A stretch of DNA of 64,000 bases from Lasioglossum baleicum (GCF_051020765.1 NC_134941.1:3906001-3970000), one strand, 5' to 3'; shown: positions 44,435-57,104, counted from the first letter of the stretch. Notes: generated by a model from the sequence alone, not told the origin. Numbers and translations: made by a program.

Positions 44435-47040
44435 CATGATTACTACGCGGCATTACTGAATCAGTAATGTGTTATGATGATTTTTCCAATATAATTGAGA
44501 TTCTAAATTTTTTCATCTTCAGAAATGCTGTCGTTTTCGTTTTCCGTTCGTATTAAATGTGGTACAAACACAACTGAGTGTGGATACACAAGAAAAATAA
44601 ATTTAGTTTTATTTACAAACAAAGTAATATTAAAATAAAACATATTTGAGAGAGTTTTTAGTTTTATTTTAATGTCTATAAGTTCACGCTGTTCAAAATT
44701 ATTGATCTATATCGACTAAACTATTGATCGATATCGACCAACCAATCAGTAATCGGTTTGTCCATATGTATGACACTTCACGCTCTTACTTTTGCGTTAG
44801 CACATGGTTTTCAGTTACATATCTGCCACCATGGATGGAAGATTGTCTCTGTGTAACTCATAATTTTCGTTTAAAATGTTCTTTCATTTTCTTGTCGCAG
44901 CAAGTAAGTGTATTATTTTCGTTTGATCTTTCGGATCTACACGGCTGTGCTATAATATTTTTGCCAAATTATAATTTTCTTGCATTATTTTCAGACGCAA
45001 TAAATGTTCTTTGTGAAAATGATCCACATAGGGATCGAAACTTCAAGATACATGTTTAATTAATTGCACATTTGCTGTCACTTTATAATTGATCGAACCT
45101 GGCGCCGAAATCTTAAATTCATATATTTTAATTTCGATCGAGAAACAAATTTCACCTTTGTATACCGAGACACGGTATCGATTACCAAACGTGAAAACTA
45201 GGCTTTGTACCAGAGATCGGCGGTTTTGCACGGCTATCAACACTGCTAGTCAACTAACCGGTTTTCGAATTTTTTATTTCACTATATTGAAATTATAGAT
45301 GTGTATTGATAGGAAATGATTAGATCAATTTCCTCACTCAAGTTCCTATCATAGAAGAAATTGTAGAATGTTTAAGTAGAGATTATCTTTTCAATTTTAT
45401 ACAACATGATTTTTATCGCAGAAAATTTTACAATAACTGTTATTTTTTGTCCCTGATTTTTACAAATACACCACACCTATGGACGCAGTGTCGCGCTCTT
45501 TCAAATGTTCGCTGGCGCGTTCTTTCGATATCGGAAAATTGGAGGACCATTGTAAGAAGATTAACAAAGCGCGATTGTAGAGAATATTAAATTATTGTAT
45601 TATAAACTGGTCGCGCCGAGTTATCAGTATTCGCGTTTCTGTCGCGGGTCAAATCCGAATTCACGGGGGATTTATTCGAACGGAAAAAAGGTCCATGAAA
45701 TTTGGGAGTGTAGTTGCTTTCAAATGATCGCCAATAGCTTTATGGGAATCACGCACGGCGCTTGCATTTCAAATGCGAATAAACACGCGTATCGCGGTGC
45801 GATATTTATTTTCCGATAGGAATTGATGCAATATTGTCGGCATAGATGTTTACGAAAAAAAAACGTGGATTCCGGCGTGACGTCTCTTCCCCCGTGCAAT
45901 TGCATATTCTCTTGTTACAGTTTTATACCTTTTATTCCCGTGTTTTCCATTAGACTGAAAATTGTGCTCCGGTTGTTTGCGGAATCTGTTGGCGCGCACC
46001 TGAACAAAACAGAAAGTTCCGCGCTCGCGCGGCCGGCAAAGTGTCTGAATATTGCACGATTGAATGAGAAAGAAGATGACGAAGGAAATCGGACCGCAAG
46101 ACAGTGTGCTGAGTGAAACAAACAACGCCTTCGGTTTAAGGTGCACTGTGCTCGAAATTGAAAGAAATTCTAGCCCAAGTGGAAATGCTTTAAATATAAT
46201 CGTAAATACGACATGAAAAATATTAAGCGTCATTCTACCTTGGGCATTGCAAAGTTGGCCGTTTATTTTTTTCGTTAATTAATTTTATTAGCCTATGCTC
46301 AGTTTTAGTGTAATACAAGAGAATGGCGTAAGTAATGTTATATTTAAACAATGGATGTTTATTCAAGTTTAATCTTTTACTGCTAAAGAAATCTGGACAT
46401 TCTATAATGTTTGTTGAAGCATTCACATTTTCCATTACACAAATAAGAACTGAATACATTTAATCTTGTCATTAGCAGAATAACTTCATCAGCAAGCAAA
46501 ACAAATTAATCATGTTTAGAGCTCAGTGGTTTACTATTAAGATGCAGACGCAATTTTTGATGAAACGACTCTTACAACAGTAGGCGTCATCAAAGCCTTG
46601 ACGTTCATCGAAGCGTCCCAGATTGGATCATATTACGTTTATTGTCCAATAAGTTACTGAATTACGGTCGGAAGTAAGGCAGACGTATCCCGGGATCTTT
46701 AGCGGCATCATTTAATGTCGTTTGGGTCGGATAGCAGCCCTTGAAGTACCCCAGGCACTCGCCTATAGGAAATAAGTAGAGCGAAGCCACTAGCAAGGGT
46801 GGACGAGTCACATAAATTGCGCGGACTTTTTTTGCACTTTTTAAATCGAATTAAAGGCATCAGTCAGAAATCACAGAAAGCCAGCTAGCTTCTGTGTATG
46901 GGTCCCTCGGTACGGTTCTCTCGTCAATTTTTCACTTGGGGACTTCATCGATTCGTCGGCGTATTTATGCATCGTTGATAATTAGGCTCCAAAAGACATC
47001 AGTATGTTGTAAATTTAATCGATATTTAAAATAAATTTAT
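44435..47040. other. Long stretch without a recognised gene or repeat
   Basis: 44700-45100 and 45450-46150 are somewhat GC-richer, with frames up to 127 codons on both strands. None resembles a known protein. Short repeated ATTGATCTATATCGAC words occur at 44700-44740. Confidence 0.35.
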
Positions 47041-47043
47041 ATA

Positions 47044-47280
47044 TATACAGGGTGTCTCTCAGCTGAAGGTGGCCACCTAAATACCTCCTTTGTTTTTAAT
47101 GGCACAAAAAAAATATTTTTGGCATAATTTAAATGGTATCGAAGGAGGAATATCATAGAAGAACAATTTTTTGTCCGGTTATTTTATTATTTTCAAGGTC
47201 ACCGTTATTTTTTATCGGGAAAACTTGTTTTTTTTATTTCATCTTGTTAAAATGACTTAAGCATATTCAAATGTATTTTT
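47044..47280 (+). repeat. ACAGGGTGTCTC-edged repeat
   Basis: The edge ATACAGGGTGTCTCTCAGCT begins it. Further in, TTTTCAAGGTCACCGTTATT resembles the core of the 8077-8402 hairpin arms. The right boundary is uncertain. Confidence 0.4.
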
Positions 47281-48410
47281 CAGCCGCTATAAGATGGAAT
47301 ATAAAGAATTATGAATTCAATGAAAAAAATTTGTTTTATCATTAGGTCGAGGTACAAATAACTTTCAGTTATTAGCAGCTAATAATTCGAACTATAGTTT
47401 TCTTTCGATATAGGACATTCAAAAACTATTCGGACATTGTTCTTGAGTGAACTGAGAATTTATGGTTCCCATACCGTTGTCCGACAGACCATAAACTGTG
47501 CCCAATGAACAGCTTCAAAAGAAGAGAAGATCTCCTTATTTCGAAACAAGTCCACCCATTTACTCCTTTTTTCCTTCGAGGGTCCAACCCTTTTCGCAAG
47601 GCCCATCAACATCAGGGGGAGGAAAAAGCCTGGCTGCGGAAGACTCCGGAACTGTCGAACCGGAAGATCGCGCCGTAGGATTTCGTGGCTAATTATCCGG
47701 CCACTTCTGGCCTCCGCGAGAACTTTGCGATAATTAGCGGGCTGGTCGAGTAGCAGTCATGTTCGAAATTTGCGCGGTCAGCGCGTGAATGTAAGCACGA
47801 AACTCACTGCCGCCGCCGCGAGGGTGATTTCACTACCCCTGCCCCTCTGTTTCGAGGATTTGTTAACTCGCTTATCGCGATTTCGTCTGTCGCGCGAAAA
47901 GTTTGTCCTCTTCGGCTTCGATGGCCGCCGAGACCACTCGGAAATTGAATTCGAGGAAGCTTTGCTCGATGAACGCGGTTGATTTCAGCGTTTTAATACT
48001 CGGCGAGACGCTCTCGACGTCGAAATTAAAGTTGCCGAGTTTGAGATTTGAACTGTTGCTCACTTCGTCGTTTAATATTTCCTCCTTCATTATTTTTGTG
48101 GTTGTTGCTATTACGTCTTTGTTACTCTTTGTTATTCTTTGTTGTATAAATAATATCTAACACATTTTGAAACTACAGTAAAGCCCCAGCCAATAAAGAG
48201 CGTCGAATAGAGAACTACCTCGAATAAGTCATATTCATGTTGTAGGTAGACCATTATCATTCTCTCATGTTTGGATTCACTTTTAATAACCTCCCCATCG
48301 TTTTTCGGATAAGGACATTTTTTATTCCTTGGGAGACACTCTTAAAAGTCATGCAGGAATTTTTCATTTGCGGACGATCCCAAGAATTACCATTTCTTTC
48401 AAACATCCTC
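47281..48410. other. AT-rich start, then a GC-richer island
   Basis: The island at 47500-48100 has frames open on both strands, for instance 47872-48160, with no recognisable protein. Confidence 0.35.
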
Positions 48411-48512
48411 CTTCAGACTAGGGCTTTTACTTTCCTTCGAAGGTCGAAGATTTCGAAGTTTCGAAGCTTCCAAACTTCGAATCTTCGGAAAAGTAACAGC
48501 CCTACTTTAGAC
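48411..48512. mobile_element. Very short hAT-like element (86 bp) with 8-bp duplication
   Basis: The body is 48419-48504. The ends TAGGGCTTTTACTTT and, in complement, TAGGGCTGTTACTTT agree at 14 of 15 bases. The flanks CTTCAGAC and CTTTAGAC agree at 7 of 8. The interior is almost only CTTCGAAG-type palindromic words, so it is a near-complete hairpin. Confidence 0.75.
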
Positions 48513-49479
48513 ATGCTCATATGATCACCTGGCTTGCATACTCTGCCTTAGATGTCCTGTTGCACTTAGATGTTCTATTGCAGAAAAATCCACGATTATA
48601 TTTTTATTTTATCTGGGTATTATGACTTTATGTGTATTTACCTTGAGAAATATATTTTATCTATTGTAGATATCGACTAAATTTTGAGTGTACCGATGTT
48701 TTTAGGAAAATGGGTGATCACTGTCTAACCGAGTTTACACACATCCGCTTTTCTCTTGAGAAAAAGGAGTTTTTGACACGTATTGCCAGCAATAGAAACA
48801 TTTGTAATATTATAATGCGTCTAGCATGAGGAGGATGTTTATCATACAATGTTGAATGGGCTGCATGAAGAAGCTGGTGAAATGCCACCGCAATTAAACA
48901 TTTTCTCACTAGTGAGGTTTTCATTGCGGCTGCAACAGTATTTTAAGGTCCGAGCACAGACGATCTTATGCAGAAACGAAGTAACTGTAGCAACGACTTG
49001 GCGCAACGGTTTCGCAAGAACTTGTTACCGGGGTCTTGCCGCAATTTATCTCGGCGACTTAAAATTGTCATGTATTTTGCCGTCGCTCTTGGCGCGGAAA
49101 TGTAATTCCTTTACAGGGACGCTGCAGAACACCGGGTTTTTCATATCGTGTCGCGGCCTCGGCGAAAATTTATGTCACTTAGCCAGCTTAAAATGGTCCC
49201 CTCGTTCTGATCCAGTTTTTTACTCGATAGTTCGCCACAGTGGGAAACATAATGAAGCAGACGCTCCTAAGTCTCCTCCCTTTCGAGTTTCACACTTGAC
49301 ACGGTGACGAGACGTCGAAAATTCCGAAAATATCTACCGTGTCAACAGTTTAACCCTTCAGTGTAGCACGTAGGAAGAACCATCGACGGCAATCAGCCCC
49401 ATTGGACGCGATCATTCGTTCACAGCTTTATTGAGGAAAGACTTTCTTGTAATATGGTGGCTCCTTTTTTTTTATTACA
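48513..49479. other. Mixed stretch without a recognised gene
   Basis: The 152-codon plus frame at 48849-49307 lacks any domain I know. A lone TTAACCCTTCAGTG at 49350 looks like a single TTAA-element end. Confidence 0.35.
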
Positions 49480-49800
49480 CGTTACAAGCTACACCTTTCA
49501 AAAACAAATAACTGAGTTTTCAGATGTTAGAAGAATTAGTTTAGTAGGTAATGTGTAAGCATTTATCTTTTTCCATGTACTTAATTTCGACGAAAAAAGT
49601 CGAGGTCAATTTCTAACTTTTTTATCTGTGCCTGTAATGAGAACTTAAAATATGGCTTTTGTAGATCTGACAAAGTTTCATCGAATTAACATAGATCTAC
49701 AAGATGCATATTTTAAATTTTCTTTACAGGCTCAATTAAAGAAGGTTTAAAAAATACTTATCGCGCTTCATTTAGTAAACCAATGTTTCCAATGGCTCAC
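49480..49800. mobile_element. Decayed inverted-repeat element
   Basis: The halves TTAGTTTAGTAGGTAATG, then TGTGCCTGTAATGAGAACTT and TTTGTAGATCT, are mirrored by AGATCTACAAGATGCATATT, TTTCTTTACAGGCTCAATT and TTTAGTAAACCAATG. It resembles 53025-53370 and shares the GTTTACTAAT word with 34568-34994. Confidence 0.5.
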
Positions 49801-50970
49801 ATAGGATCACTTATTCTGTTTTGAAAGATGTGTATACAATAGACTGTGGCAACGCTAGTCAGGGTAACGTCTTTCAGCACATGGTAAAAAATGTGCGAAA
49901 GGGGTGGCTATCTTTTTGTGAATATTTACCGAAATGAGGAAGGAGGAATCCCGGTAAAATTGTGGTAAAATGTTTTTAAAAAAGGCACTGAAGGCTACAA
50001 GAAAAGCATTGATTACATTCTTTCTTTAAGAGACGAAAAGTGAAAGGGGCGCGGAAAGAAGTTCAGCTGGTTCAGACGCACGGAGCTTTCAAGGGTTTTT
50101 AACGCTTCTGTCAACGGCTAGCAAATGGAGAATGTTTGGCGACAGTGGCGTGGGTGAGCGCAACAGATAGACACGTAGAAATAACAATCCCTTCCTTTTC
50201 GACGGATTTGAGACTATGGTAAGATTTCTTCCATTTGCGCTCTGCTTTTCCGTTTCTCTTTACTCTCGTATAAACGGATATCCTCTTTGTAGCTTTCAAT
50301 AGCTTTCAATCCGTCGTTGAACCTGGCGGATAAAATAGTGGAACCGCGCGTGCAAAAGGAACAAACATACATTCTGCCCTGCTTGTCCCTTCTCCTCTGG
50401 AAAATTCTTGTTTATGTAAAACATTTTGTAGAAGCTATATGGAGGGCCATCAGATATTCGATAAACTGGCATCGATTCGAGAGGCCAGATAAAATAACAC
50501 CAAGAGAGACAAGAAAAGCTTTCAATTTGTTTTCTCCGGATTGTTTCACGAATTTTCTGCATTTTCCAGTTCTTCGATTTTATATTTTCCCGCCGTTCCG
50601 CGCCCCCCCCCACCCACATTTCGCTCCGCAAATAAAGATGTATGTAAACTTACGCGCGCGTTTGTCGCCGAAACTTTCTACGGTTATTAAAAAAAAATAT
50701 GCCGAATAAATAGACCCCGCGTGCAAAAACAGCGACCCTTAATCAAATCCTTTTCGTCTCGCTGCGAATATTTGTCGAACCACAGAGAGATACGCGCTGG
50801 CGGAAAGTATTTCAATGCTCACTGAAAAGTTCTACAAATATTATGTATATGTTATACAACATTTTTAAAAATATTATGATTGCTGTGGCTGTAGGTACAG
50901 CTACCAAGATTATATGGATAAAGTTTGAGAAAAATGAAAAAATGTATAGAAGAGTTGTACGATGGTCATT
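49801..50970. other. Mixed stretch, nothing recognised
   Basis: Frames of 130 and 111 codons on opposite strands at 50296-50709 include a run of C and carry no motif. No gene. Confidence 0.35.
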
Positions 50971-50971
50971 A

Positions 50972-51135
50972 CTAGAGTAGAGATCTCTATGCAGAATAAA
51001 AATTGGCTATACTAATTCCCAGACAGAGGAGCTGTATAGATATTTATTTCTTTTCTTAACAATTAGCTCCAGTTACGATGCAACAATATTTTCAAAGTCA
51101 TTAATTTGTATTCGTTTACTCGTTTTTGTCAATAA
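50972..51135 (+). mobile_element. Decayed GACTGCGGAT-family element
   Basis: AGAGATCTCTATGCAGAATA at the left and GTTTACTCGTTTTTGTCAAT near the right keep the family order. The outer ends are mutated. Confidence 0.45.
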
Positions 51136-51227
51136 CAAACATCTTCTATCAATGCTACATAGAACATGACGCCATCAAAGCGATCAATTTTTGAAAAGAA
51201 GAAAAAATATATAAGAAAAGCTTTAAA

Positions 51228-51420
51228 AACCACGCTTCTATTAAAATGCACTAAAGAGGAGAAAATAATTTTTTTAGCCATTAGTGACTATAAATAAAAG
51301 CGTGGAGCGCTAAACTATATTGACGTAATCTTTGTGGGCGCTCCACGCTTTTATTTATAGTCACTAATGTCTAAAAAAATTATTTTCTCCTTTTTAGTGT
51401 ATTTTAATACAAGCGTGGTT
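51228..51420. repeat. 193-bp hairpin with 83-bp arms
   Basis: 51228-51310 and 51338-51420 are near-perfect complements, from AACCACGCTTCTATTAAAAT to CTATAAATAAAAGCGTGG. The loop is 27 bp. No coding frame. It could be a foldback transposon or a source of hairpin RNA. Confidence 0.85.
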
Positions 51421-52780
51421 CAAACAATTTTTTTTATATATGTATATTTTATTTTCTACATTTGAGTATTTTTCAAATGGAACGCAAGATACAGTAATAC
51501 TGGTATGAAATAGTAAGATATAGAAACGCAAGATATAGAAATACGCGAGATACAATGAGGGGTTGACTCCAAGAGACGACGCATTGTCCGAAATGGAACT
51601 AAATGAACGGAACACCACACTGAATGAGCTCCTTCGGTGCGAAATGGGTCAGTGGAGTGGGGATGAGTCGGTGTGGGAACGCGTAGTGGAGTAGGGAGTG
51701 CTGGCGCGCGGAGTGGGGATCGCTGAACGCGATGACGTACTACCGAGCGTCGCGCGGCGAGGTGTGACGGTTAATATTACAATTTTTTTCTCCTAGACGC
51801 ACAGGTTTTTTCTTATTTGTTTTTTAATATTGCATTGTCATCCATGTTTAAAGTTTTAAGTCCCTAGCTCATCGGGAAGTGATTTAAAATTCGATTACAA
51901 AATTTGACGTATACAACGACAACATCGACAACTCGGCAAGCTAATATAAGCGTGGTAAAATAAAATGATGGTTCCGAAATGAAAACCATGAATAGAAGCT
52001 ACGAAGTAGATTTCGTTTTCGATCGATAAAACACGGCATATTATATTCATAGAGCTTTTGTATGGTAAGTGTTGAAATACTTTCGCGATTCAGTGTACCT
52101 CTCGTATTCGACGGAAATGATTGAAAATCGTTGCATCTAAAGAGAGGACGAACGTGAGAGAGAAAGAGAGAGTCATGGACTATGCATGCGGAATTCGTCT
52201 TTGTCCGCGTCAAAGGGGACCGGTTTCACAGTCGGATATCGGAATTATGAAACAGATCTTCCCGCTTTGAAGACGGTGCTTTTGTGCAAGGTGATCGCTC
52301 GTAATTCGACACGGTTGAATAGATTTTTCGGTTTTTAACGAGTTCTCTGTCGATCGCGTACGTTTTTTATTTACGACAAAAACCATGTCCCTCAAAACGC
52401 GAGGATTAATAGGGTTACGTTTCGTCCATGTTTTTACACGTTTTAATTGACCCGTGCTCGACGGAATCACTGGTCAAACGTGCAAAATGTTTTTGATTCT
52501 GTTTGTGCTTTTGACGTAACATCAGAGAACCTCACAGACACCTAAATTTTCGCGCCGGGATATTTTTGACTTTCAAAGACCAACGGATGCGATTGTGGAA
52601 ATGAGTTTTCGCTCTATCGCTTTTAACGAAATATTTCCCGAAAGTTGCTTTAAAAAGTTTATCGTTCCTCCATTCAGGAGGATTATTATACAGTTGGTGT
52701 AATATGTATTCGCACACCCTTTGAAAACGAATGATTTTTTTCAAATTGTTCCAAACAGCTCGAGTTCTTTTGAGATATCA
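51421..52780. other. Mixed stretch with a G-rich patch
   Basis: ACGCAAGATATAGAAAT-like words repeat about three times at 51483-51556. 51640-51720 is G-rich, with repeated GGAGTGGGGAT words. Frames at 51941-52470 are not recognisable. No gene. Confidence 0.4.
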
Positions 52781-52993
52781 TTAGGTTGGCAACTAAGTTC
52801 GCGACCTCCATATTTTCTTAAACAAAGTCATTTATATATATTTTTTGAGCACGAGTACTTTATATCAAATTATCGAAAAATTCAGAGCTTTCCAATGATA
52901 TACAGTTTAGAAGGAATGGTCACGGGATGAGGTTATAATAATACAATAAAAGAATTACGAAACAAAAGGTCGCGTATTTAGTTGCCAACCTAA
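52781..52993. mobile_element. mariner-like 213-bp non-autonomous element
   Basis: The ends TTAGGTTGGCAACTAAGTTC and, in complement, TTAGGTTGGCAACTAAATAC agree at 25 of the first 27 bases. TA follows on the right; CA stands at the left where TA is expected. TTAGGTTGGC is the classic start of mariner termini. The transposase is deleted. Confidence 0.8.
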
Positions 52994-53024
52994 TAGAAGG
53001 ATTAATAGTAGAAAAATTAGGTGA

Positions 53025-53370
53025 TGGGTAAATAATTTTTTTTAAAATTGCTGTTGGTCGCAAATACGGAGAAAAAATGAATGGTCGCAATTTTTACAAG
53101 TTTTATCTGTTCCTATAATGAAAATTTTGTAATTATTCATTTTCTTTAAGTAGAAATCTCTGAATTTAAGGTTGCGAATTATTTAAATCGCTGTTTCCTA
53201 CAATTTTTGCTATTTTTACAAACTTTGCACAACTTGGTTAGATCTACAAAAGGTACCTTCGAAATTTTCATTACAGGCATAGATAAGAAACTTAAAAATT
53301 GTGATCCTTACTTAAAAAAAAAAGATTATTTACACAGCAGCTAGTAAACTGATCCTACCAACATCTCAAA
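53025..53370. mobile_element. Inverted-repeat element related to 49480-49800
   Basis: GGGTAAATAATTTTTTTT and TTTTATCTGTTCCTATAATG at the left are mirrored by CATTACAGGCATAGATAAGA and AAAAAGATTATTTACACAGC at the right. Non-coding. Confidence 0.55.
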
Positions 53371-55150
53371 AAAAAAACTGAAGCTGATTAGTCCAATTTA
53401 CTTGGACTGTACTTCCTGTAAAATTCAGCCGACAACATAAGGCTTCGAACGTAACCTTCCATTAAGCCAAAGCAAACACACGGTATGCTATTAATTATTG
53501 TCGATGATTATCTTTGCTTTCATCGGTTCTGCGGATATCCTGAAAACAGTGTTGCATTGGCAGGAAACAGCATATTTTCGCAGTTAATAAACTGTCATAA
53601 GTAATCGCCAATTTGCTTGTACATGGTTATACTCTGCCTTACAGAGAGATTATCGCCCTTTAAGACCATTCTACACCATTATTCGGTCACGGAAACCGCT
53701 GCTGTTAATTAAAGCTACCACCTAGCCATGTACATATTTTTTACCGTGTATTATTTGAATAACAAAATGCTGCATGTAAATGTAAATCCTCATGCATATT
53801 AGCCTCTTCTTTCTCGCCTAATTGCAGATCTTTGTGCATATATTTTCCAGATTCTTTATGCATTGTATATTATTTTAGATTTTTACAAAAATCTTGAAAG
53901 TATAATCACATGAAATGCTATATTAATATTCTCATTCTATTGTTTTTCTAAAAATATCTATTTTAGAATATTACCTGCTCTTTAAGGTATCCGCATTAAG
54001 TAAACCACAGAAATGAAAGAAACAATTAATTTGGTCTTGATTCCAACTTGAATATCATTAGGTTTAAGGAACGCTATTTTAGAAAAACAACAAAATTGTC
54101 CATCCAAATATTGAGCCACTTTAAACCGTATTTACCCGAAGAAATAAATTTGTTGAATAATTTCTCATGGATGCATCTTTGCGATCTCAATAATCGCAAA
54201 TTAAAAACATCAGAAGCCGCCATTTTCACGGGTCCCGTAAGCGATATTCTCGCAGTGCTTGAACTGCATAAAGCCGTTAATTATTCCGATTAAATTTTTG
54301 CGGCGGCTCATAACATCCGTTCAATTTCCCCTCCACTCATACGGATCGAGCATTTAGTTCACAATCACCTCATCGAGCCCGGTAATAAAGCCTAGCTCCC
54401 GGAAAATTCTCAGTCCGAGTTTCGCGGGAGAGCACGCGTTGCCGCCCACTTTTTCAGACTTCGTTCTGGCAATTCCAATCAGTCACGCGTTATTAAACCC
54501 CACTCGAATCCGCGGATAAAGGTAACCCTGCCGAAGGACGGCGTCGACGCTTTCCAATTCTCAGATTTCCAGGGTAGAGCTGCGCAAACGTCATAAATAT
54601 GAATCGTGCGATCATCGCAATTACGTCTCTCGTCTCGTGCCTCGAACAGACACCGGAACGGTAACTTCTTCGCGTTAACCGAATTTGATGAAAAGCTCGC
54701 CGGATTCGCCGATATGGCTGACAGCCTTCTAATCCAATGGGGATGTCAGGTTGTTCGGTAGTTAACCATTGTAGACGTCCAACAATCGGGTAATTCCTTA
54801 CCTCGTGATGTAGATTCTACACTCCAAACTAATTCTTTCATATGATCTAAATCATATTCTCCTTTTTAATCCCTAAATTAATTCTTTTGGAAGAGCTTGT
54901 CCGCCCTTTTACAAATAAAATTCACACTTTTGCAACTCAAGCTTTTCTACAAAATTGTATTCTTAAGCTACTTTAATTTTCACACTGTGTACATACTGCA
55001 TGTTTTCAGTGCAACATGTAAAGAAAAAACTTTGACTGCGAAAGTAGCTTTGCAAATAAAAATGCATATTAAAAAGTGCAAGCTAAAAATTCTAGAAGTT
55101 GTATTGACAAATGTTTCAAATAAATATGTTTCTTTTATCGATCGTATTTG
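53371..55150. other. AT-rich DNA with a short GC-richer island
   Basis: 54300-54720 is CpG-rich with TAAT cores. Frames of 81-86 codons lack motifs. No gene or repeat is recognised. Confidence 0.4.
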
Positions 55151-55153
55151 CTG

Positions 55154-55447
55154 TTAATAAATTTTTAATTGTTTTCGGCGCAACGGTTCCATCGTTTATT
55201 ACGAATTATAAAGCAATTTTGCTAATTGTCAAAGAAAATCAACGTTTCGATCCTAGTTTGGATCTTTTTCAAGATTTATTTGAATCGCGTCTGTAAAGTA
55301 AATATGGTATAATTCGATTCAAATAAATCTTGAAAAAGATCCAAACTAGGATCGAAACGTTGATTTTGTTTGATAATTAGCAAAATTGCTTTATAATTCG
55401 TAATAAATGACCGAACCATTGCGTCGAAAACATTTAAAAATTTGTTA
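55154..55447. repeat. 294-bp hairpin with arms of about 133 bp
   Basis: 55154-55287 and 55315-55447 are close complements, with a 27-bp spacer. The right arm contains CTTGAAAAAGATCC, a loop, then GGATCGAAACGTTGA. The order resembles the degenerate hammerhead-like text (GAAAC after a short stem) seen near ends of Penelope-like retroelements. A 61-codon frame at 55111-55296 lies in the left arm and is not convincing as a gene. Confidence 0.75.
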
Positions 55448-57104
55448 GTTTCAAATAGAAATTGAATAGTATTTTGTGCATTTTGTCAAAATTTAGTGGT
55501 ATTATACTGAACCATTTGAATTTGCATGTTCAGTTATTAATATCTTACAATTGTTTTCATATCATACATCTTACAATTAATTTAATGAATCAAGCACGAA
55601 TCGTAATGAGAACCTAAATAAAATTTTATTATTTAGTTCTATTAGCTAAATTTAGTGATTGGTAGTTAAAATATGGTGTTAAATAATAGTACTTTTGTGG
55701 AACTAAAGAATTCCACTGACACAGTTTCAGCACATTCGAACTCGGACTTTTTCCAATGACCCTAGTCAAGTTACGCGATAGTGCTATTACTGGAGTTCCA
55801 TAATTATTCATGAGCAATACCATCGGAGAGTAATAATTAGCTAAATCCGTTTTTCTCCAGGCGGTTTGAATCCTAATCGAGCAGCAGTGCATAGTAAACA
55901 TACCATCTCCGCTAATGAAACATTGCGCTAAGAACAGTCACGCGCGAAGTAGACCCTGAAGAATCAGACACGCAATAAAGCAGTTTTACAGTTCAAATAA
56001 TAAAATCCTAAAAAAATTTCTAGTATGCCGTTCGTGAACTCGGGCTGAATAAAATTATTTACATTCGATTTCACTTCACACTTTTCCTTTTTGTGTTTGC
56101 TGCACTGAACATTCTTCAATTTCGTGACCGTCCAACTGTTTCCAAGCAATTAAATAGTATGGGTAAACATGTTTTACTACAATAACTAGTCTAAGCTATC
56201 TTTGACTTTAACGATTATCAAATAAATTGTGAACACTCTCCAAGAAAAGAAACAATTTATTAAGTAAAGTAACCAAACCGATTAAAGTAATAATTTAACA
56301 AAGAATTGTTATTTTAACTAAAATGCTGCATGTAGTAATATAAAATGTATTATACTCGCGCGGTTATTATAACAGCGGGAAATTGATTTCCCAAATTTTA
56401 ATTAAATCCATACAAGCACAAAACAAACAGTTCAGTTAACAGGTTATCCATAATCCATATCGTGAGTATGAATTTAAAAAATCTTTTCGCTTTCTATTGT
56501 TTCGCCCAGCGCTATCGGTAGACGATTATCGGAGTTCGTTACGGGATGTAATAATGGATTGAATAATCACGATCGCTGCCCCCAAAAATTCGACCGGTTT
56601 AACTCGTCGGCTTTCCTTGTCCCTAACGGTATATCGGCTCCTATCTCTTCTTTCCCTCGTTTTCCCTCCTTTTCTCTCTGTTGCCGATCGTTCCAGCCGA
56701 GTACACAGGAAACCGTGGCACTTCCTTCTCTTTGATGTAATCGACTTCTTTCATCAGCATGCCGTTTCTCGATCGTTCGGGTTTCTCTTTTAACACTTGC
56801 ACGAGAATTACAGTCGTGCACGCACTTAACGCGATTACCTTCGGTTTCCTTCTGCGATTCTACCGGCGCATTAAACGGAATTCCGAATGCAGCACGAGTG
56901 TATAAGAAGTACATCACTGTTCCGACGATCCCTGGAAGAGGAAGCTGACCATTTATGAACTACATCCATGCAAATTCGACGAATTATGTGCGCCAGAGTC
57001 GTTGATTATACCCTCTGCCGACGCATAACCCAGATCCAAACGAAAATTACGTTCGCGAGGAAATAGTAAATCATTCTAATCTTTCTTTTCTGGAGAGAGG
57101 AGTT
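55448..57104. other. AT-rich to mixed stretch, nothing recognised
   Basis: A 116-codon minus frame at 56567-56917 is basic and low in order. No repeat family is seen. Confidence 0.4.

Noticed and set aside
46881..46906. CACAGAA/TTCTGTG hairpin considered as a microRNA precursor
   Set aside because: The stem is only about 7-9 bp, far too short.
48849..49307. 152-codon plus-strand frame
   Set aside because: No domain or family resemblance; the composition follows the GC-richer background.
55111..55296. 61-codon frame in the left arm of the hairpin
   Set aside because: It lies within an inverted repeat and is probably a product of repeat sequence.
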